Part shown: piece after piece, positions 5,936-7,959 of the stretch
Position numbering within the stretch: the first letter of the stretch is position 1
Layout: every line of letters begins with the position of its first letter
DNA from: an uncultured Clostridia bacterium
GTDB taxonomy: Bacteria > Bacillota > Clostridia > Peptostreptococcales > Anaerovoracaceae
Length of the DNA stretch: 7,959 nucleotides
Direction: 5' to 3'
Assembly (NCBI GenBank): GCA_934277495.1
Contig: CAKQUI010000101.1
Span: 1 to 7,959, forward strand
Translations under genes and position numbers: made by a program
Notes under the pieces: model-generated
Told to the model about the DNA's origin: nothing
The model's input: only the letters and a program-made list of their open reading frames with translations
Database searches by the model: none

Positions 5936-5990
5936 AAAAAAGGAAAAGCAGATCACATCCGCTCGTGAGAACGAAGGCATGTGATCTGCT
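5936..5990 (-). terminator. Strong intrinsic terminator upstream of the alcohol dehydrogenase gene
   Basis: Twelve perfect base pairs join 5947-5958 to 5979-5990. Inside is a second helix, TCGT-GAGA-ACGA at 5963-5974. On the - strand the stem runs into TTTT, CC and six T. It stands about 150 bases before the dehydrogenase start and downstream of a separate terminator for the regulator, so it ends either read-through from the regulator or a short independent transcript starting near repeat copy 2. Confidence 0.75.
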
Positions 5991-6067
5991 GAAGTTGTGG
6001 TCTATAATGGTTAGAAGTTATTTATTTATGGAGTTATACCTTTTTCTTATCTTTTCCTTATCTCTTA

Positions 6068-6087
6068 ACTGTCTATATTTTAACAAT
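6068..6087 (-). repeat. 20-base direct repeat, copy 2, between two terminators
   Basis: Identical to 5817-5836 and in the same orientation, 251 bases away. It lies just downstream (- strand) of the regulator's terminator. It also contains the promoter-like TAAAAT (6077-6082), but at the matching -35 distance there is only a T-rich run, so promoter activity is uncertain. No gene of normal size follows on the - strand before the terminator at 5936-5990. Confidence 0.7.
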
Positions 6088-6097
6088 CATTTTATAT

Positions 6098-6134
6098 AAA
6101 AAAAAGTGACAATCACACCGATATGTCACTTTTT
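6098..6134. terminator. Intrinsic terminator downstream of the TetR-family gene
   Basis: Eleven perfect pairs join 6101-6111 (AAAAAGTGACA) to 6124-6134 (TGTCACTTTTT) around a 12-base loop. On the - strand the stem runs into eight T (6098-6105). It lies about 80 bases past the regulator stop codon. The A/T ends make it usable on the + strand as well, but no + strand gene is visible there. Confidence 0.75.
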
Positions 6135-6211
6135 GACGCATTTTCTTTCAAATTCTTTCAGACTATTTCATTTATTGCCACTATATCGCTCGATTCCGAC
6201 AGAGTTTTCAG

Positions 6212-6835
6212 TCATATCAGACAAAGTTTGTGAAAAATATCTGCAATCGGTACCGGCATGGCATCCACAAGAAGCCTGGCCATTTCCTCGGGAGTCCCTT
6301 TTACATCACCAGATACCCAGCGTGTAGTCATATATACCGATCCCCTGCAGTACATTTCCAGGATGTGAGTCGTATCACGACTGAGCTTCTGACCTGATTT
6401 CGTCTCTATCAGCCTCCTGTAAAAATCTCTTATCTTGATGAAATCATGGTCTTTCAGGCTGTTCTGTTCATCGCATCTGTACGCAGCATCGAAGAAAAGC
6501 CGTTCTTCATCTATGAACCGGAACTTTCTCACGAGGCTCTCATATACGGTGCTGCCCTGACCCATATGTTCGAAAGACTCTGCCAGTATCTTGTCAAAAT
6601 ACCAGTTTATCAGATCATATTTGTCAAGGAAATATCTGTAGAAAGTCTGTCTTGTAATGCCACATTCCTCTACTATCTCTTTCACCGTTATCTTTTCCAC
6701 CGGCATTTTTTCCATGCAGCTTTTCATAGCAGCTGCCAGTCTGTAGCGTGTCCTGTCCTGACGGCGTTTCGTATGCTCGCCGCTGCCTTCTGCCACATGT
6801 ATCATGTGATCTATATCTTCTTTTCTACTGTACAT
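6212..6835 (-). CDS. TetR-family transcriptional regulator, DhaS-like C-terminal domain
   Basis: A 207-residue DNA-binding regulator, the usual TetR length. The helix-turn-helix region is clear at about residues 31-78: KITVKEIVEECGITRQTFYRYF (48-69) followed by DKYDLINWYF. The C-terminal region, with RLFFDAAYRCDEQNS (112-126) and an aromatic-rich tail, resembles the TetR_C_8 domain of DhaS-type regulators of dihydroxyacetone or glycerol use; the effector cannot be read. I chose the ATG at 6835 because GGAGG lies seven bases upstream (6843-6847); an in-frame ATG at 6859 has no ribosome binding site. A promoter is seen at 6931-6959 and a terminator at 6098-6134, so it is a single-gene transcript. 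The next gene downstream on the same strand is the alcohol dehydrogenase, a plausible target. Both repression and activation are possible. Confidence 0.88.
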   Translation of the reverse strand: MYSRKEDIDHMIHVAEGSGEHTKRRQDRTRYRLAAAMKSCMEKMPVEKITVKEIVEECGITRQTFYRYFLDKYDLINWYFDKILAESFEHMGQGSTVYESLVRKFRFIDEERLFFDAAYRCDEQNSLKDHDFIKIRDFYRRLIETKSGQKLSRDTTHILEMYCRGSVYMTTRWVSGDVKGTPEEMARLLVDAMPVPIADIFHKLCLI

Positions 6836-6867
6836 AGCCTGCCCTCCCGGGTCATCCATATGCGCTA

Positions 6868-6892
6868 CCGGTCAAATACCAAAAAAGACCGG
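6868..6892 (-). other. Hairpin in the leader of the TetR-family gene
   Basis: CCGGTC (6868-6873) and GACCGG (6887-6892) form a six-base stem with a 13-base loop containing a T-run on the - strand. It lies in the roughly 90-base leader, 20 bases upstream of the ribosome binding site. It could affect translation or mRNA stability; the stem is short, so this is tentative. Confidence 0.3.
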
Positions 6893-6930
6893 CTGCACCT
6901 TATTAAACGGCTGTTTTTCAATATGTCTAC

Positions 6931-6959
6931 AGTTTATCATCATGATGTGCCAGCGTCAA
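6931..6959 (-). promoter_or_regulatory. Promoter of the TetR-family gene
   Basis: On the - strand, TTGACG (6954-6959) and TAAACT (6931-6936) are separated by 17 bases, close to the housekeeping sigma consensus. The spacer holds a perfect 10-base palindrome CATCATGATG (6938-6947), a possible site for self-regulation. The rest of the gap to 7082 shows no supportable gene. Confidence 0.65.
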
Positions 6960-7080
6960 TCTGAACAGCGGTTTTCTTTATATATCTGCGTTTCACATAT
7001 GCTCCCGGGTTCTCGCAAAGAAAATGTCTCCGCAGAATAAATGCCGTATTCTACAGCCTGAAAGCAAGGTCAGCGTGATC

Positions 7081-7115
7081 AGAAAGAAAACTGCGACAGT
7101 ACCGGCCTGTCGCAG
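7081..7115 (-). terminator. Intrinsic terminator of the phosphodiesterase gene
   Basis: CTGCGACAG (7091-7099) pairs perfectly with CTGTCGCAG (7107-7115) around a seven-base loop. On the - strand it is followed by the T-rich tail TTTTCTTTCT (7081-7090). It begins 17 bases after the stop codon of the phosphodiesterase gene. Confidence 0.8.
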
Positions 7116-7131
7116 CAAAAATTCTCTTCCG

Positions 7132-7680
7132 TTATATTCTTTCCTCGTGATACACGCTGCCGTCAAGGTCTTTCCATAAGGCAGCCCCATTCTCTATAAC
7201 CATATAACTGTGACAGCTGCCTGCCTTCGGTATCGACACAGAGCCGGGATTCATGTAAATACTTCCATCGCCGAAAGGCTCCCATGCCGGTATGTGCGTA
7301 TGTCCGTGCAGCAGTATATCTCCCGATGCAAGCGGCGGCAGATTTTCCATGTTGAACCTGTGCCCGTGGGTCGCATATATCGTGCGTCCGTTTTCAGTAT
7401 ATATGATGCAGTATTCTGCCATTATCGGGAAATCCAGCACCATCTGATCCACCTCCGTGTCGCAGTTGCCCCTGACGCAGAGCACCTGCGGCTTCAGCTC
7501 GTTGAGCATCGCTATGACTTTCTTCGGCTCGTACATTTCCGGAAGATCGTTCCTCGGCCCGTGGTAAAGTATATCTCCAAGGAACAGCAGTCTGTCTGCC
7601 CCCTCCCGTTCAAAAGCATCCAGCATCTTCCGGCAGTAATATGCCGAGCCATGTATATCCGACGCTATCATAAGTTTCAT
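7132..7680 (-). CDS. yfcE: YfcE-type metallophosphodiesterase
   Basis: A 182-residue cytoplasmic calcineurin-like phosphoesterase, the same size as E. coli YfcE (about 184). YfcE enzymes hydrolyse phosphodiesters such as bis-p-nitrophenyl phosphate in vitro with Mn2+; the natural substrate is unknown. The dinuclear metal motifs are complete and in order: D8-x-H10, GD at 35-36, GNCD at 71-74, H105-G-H107, and GHTH at 126-129. The stretches HGPRNDLPE (40-48), VRGNCDTEVDQM (69-80) and NPGSVSIPK closely follow E. coli YfcE. The ATG has AGGAGGT (7687-7693) seven bases upstream. A membrane-protein gene ends only 16 bases before the start, so the two are probably co-transcribed, with the terminator at 7081-7115 closing the unit. 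Confidence 0.92.
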   Translation of the reverse strand: MKLMIASDIHGSAYYCRKMLDAFEREGADRLLFLGDILYHGPRNDLPEMYEPKKVIAMLNELKPQVLCVRGNCDTEVDQMVLDFPIMAEYCIIYTENGRTIYATHGHRFNMENLPPLASGDILLHGHTHIPAWEPFGDGSIYMNPGSVSIPKAGSCHSYMVIENGAALWKDLDGSVYHEERI

Positions 7681-7696
7681 TCCAGGACCTCCTCTG

Positions 7697-7959
7697 TCAA
7701 TGATGGATGTGTTTCATTACAGCTTCTGCAAAGCCTGCTGCTTTATGAAAATGCCTGAGCTGTTTCTTGTGAGCGCACAGCTTTTCCCTGCATCTGGAGC
7801 AGTGCAGGCTGGCGTTGGTCTCATCGGAAAACCGCTCGGGATGTTTTCTGTATATGTATTCCCACCTTGCCAGAAGCCCGGCAGCCACTGCACACAGCGA
7901 CCATGTGAAAAAACTTCTTATAAAAAGCAGCGGCGTGAACATGAGGATGTAGTCCCACG
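7697..7959 (-). CDS. Small membrane protein with a Cys/His cluster, 5' end outside the window
   Basis: The frame is open to the right edge, giving 86 visible residues. An ATG at 7942 exists, but it has no ribosome binding site and coding continues upstream as WDYIL, so the real start is probably beyond the window. I do not recognise the family. Residues 3-30 are hydrophobic (one or two membrane segments), followed by a basic stretch WEYIYRKHPERF. Then comes H52-C53-x2-C56-x4-C61-x-H63, a compact set of possible zinc ligands, and a basic His-rich tail ending HIHH. The stop lies 16 bases before the phosphodiesterase start, with that gene's ribosome binding site filling the gap, so they form one operon. 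A cytoplasmic zinc-binding tail on a membrane anchor is the simplest reading. Confidence 0.65.
   Translation of the reverse strand, partial: WDYILMFTPLLFIRSFFTWSLCAVAAGLLARWEYIYRKHPERFSDETNASLHCSRCREKLCAHKKQLRHFHKAAGFAEAVMKHIHH

Noticed and set aside
5885..5980. 31-residue - strand frame starting at the ATG inside the strong hairpin
   Set aside because: It has no ribosome binding site, and its first codons form the terminator stem and U-tract.
6003..6008. Perfect TATAAT on the + strand
   Set aside because: It has no matching -35 and no + strand gene downstream; the next genes are all on the - strand. In an AT-rich stretch this is expected by chance.
6836..6859. Earlier TetR start at 6859
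   Set aside because: There is no ribosome binding site before it, while GGAGG lies seven bases before the ATG at 6835. The extra eight residues would be encoded by the ribosome binding site itself.
6446..6964. 172-residue + strand frame opposite the TetR-family gene
   Set aside because: It is antisense to a clear TetR gene, has a Cys/Phe/His-rich composition typical of shadow frames, and shows no recognisable domain.
6993..7190. 65-residue - strand frame with a hydrophobic stretch ending LLSGC, like a lipobox
   Set aside because: It begins inside the phosphodiesterase gene, has no ribosome binding site, and its hydrophobic part is encoded by the terminator stem and its T-rich tail. It is most likely chance.

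Overview
This window looks like chromosomal DNA from a strictly anaerobic member of the Bacillota (Clostridia-like). The evidence is a nickel carbon monoxide dehydrogenase, strong AGGAGG-type ribosome binding sites, AT-rich promoters with intrinsic terminators between genes, a DUF5714 protein, a FucO-type iron alcohol dehydrogenase and a DhaS-like TetR regulator. Base composition is near 50% G+C by eye, with an AT-rich island around 5990-6200. The exact genus cannot be read from the sequence.

Left block, + strand (1-3376): the C-terminal part of a CooS-type CO dehydrogenase, then a complete three-gene ABC importer of the nitrate/sulfonate/taurine/bicarbonate type (anchored substrate-binding protein, permease, ATPase). 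The transporter genes are closely spaced and each has its own ribosome binding site. A 121-base gap with a hairpin separates them from the CODH gene. The substrate is unknown. The obvious but unproven idea is that the importer supplies something the CODH pathway uses.

Centre: two related GGGACG...CGTCCC hairpins (3390-3531) lie between the convergent transporter operon and a 251-residue cysteine-rich DUF5714 gene on the - strand (3541-4296), which has its own extended -10 promoter under an inverted repeat.

Right block, all - strand: a FucO-like alcohol dehydrogenase (4637-5782), a TetR-family regulator (6212-6835), a YfcE-type metallophosphodiesterase (7132-7680) and the end of a small membrane protein with a Cys/His cluster that runs off the window. 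The 429-base gap between the regulator and the dehydrogenase is the richest regulatory stretch. It holds two intrinsic terminators, a perfect 20-base direct repeat present twice (one copy spans the dehydrogenase -10 region; half of it matches the clostridial Rex half-site TTGTTAA), and a 13-base palindrome over the probable -35. This suggests redox or TetR control of the dehydrogenase, and possibly a short untranslated RNA between the two terminators.

Nothing here is clearly a new defence or mobile system. The best leads are the CODH-transporter pairing, the divergent CODH C-terminus, the Gly at the cofactor-selecting position of the dehydrogenase, and the repeat-based control region.
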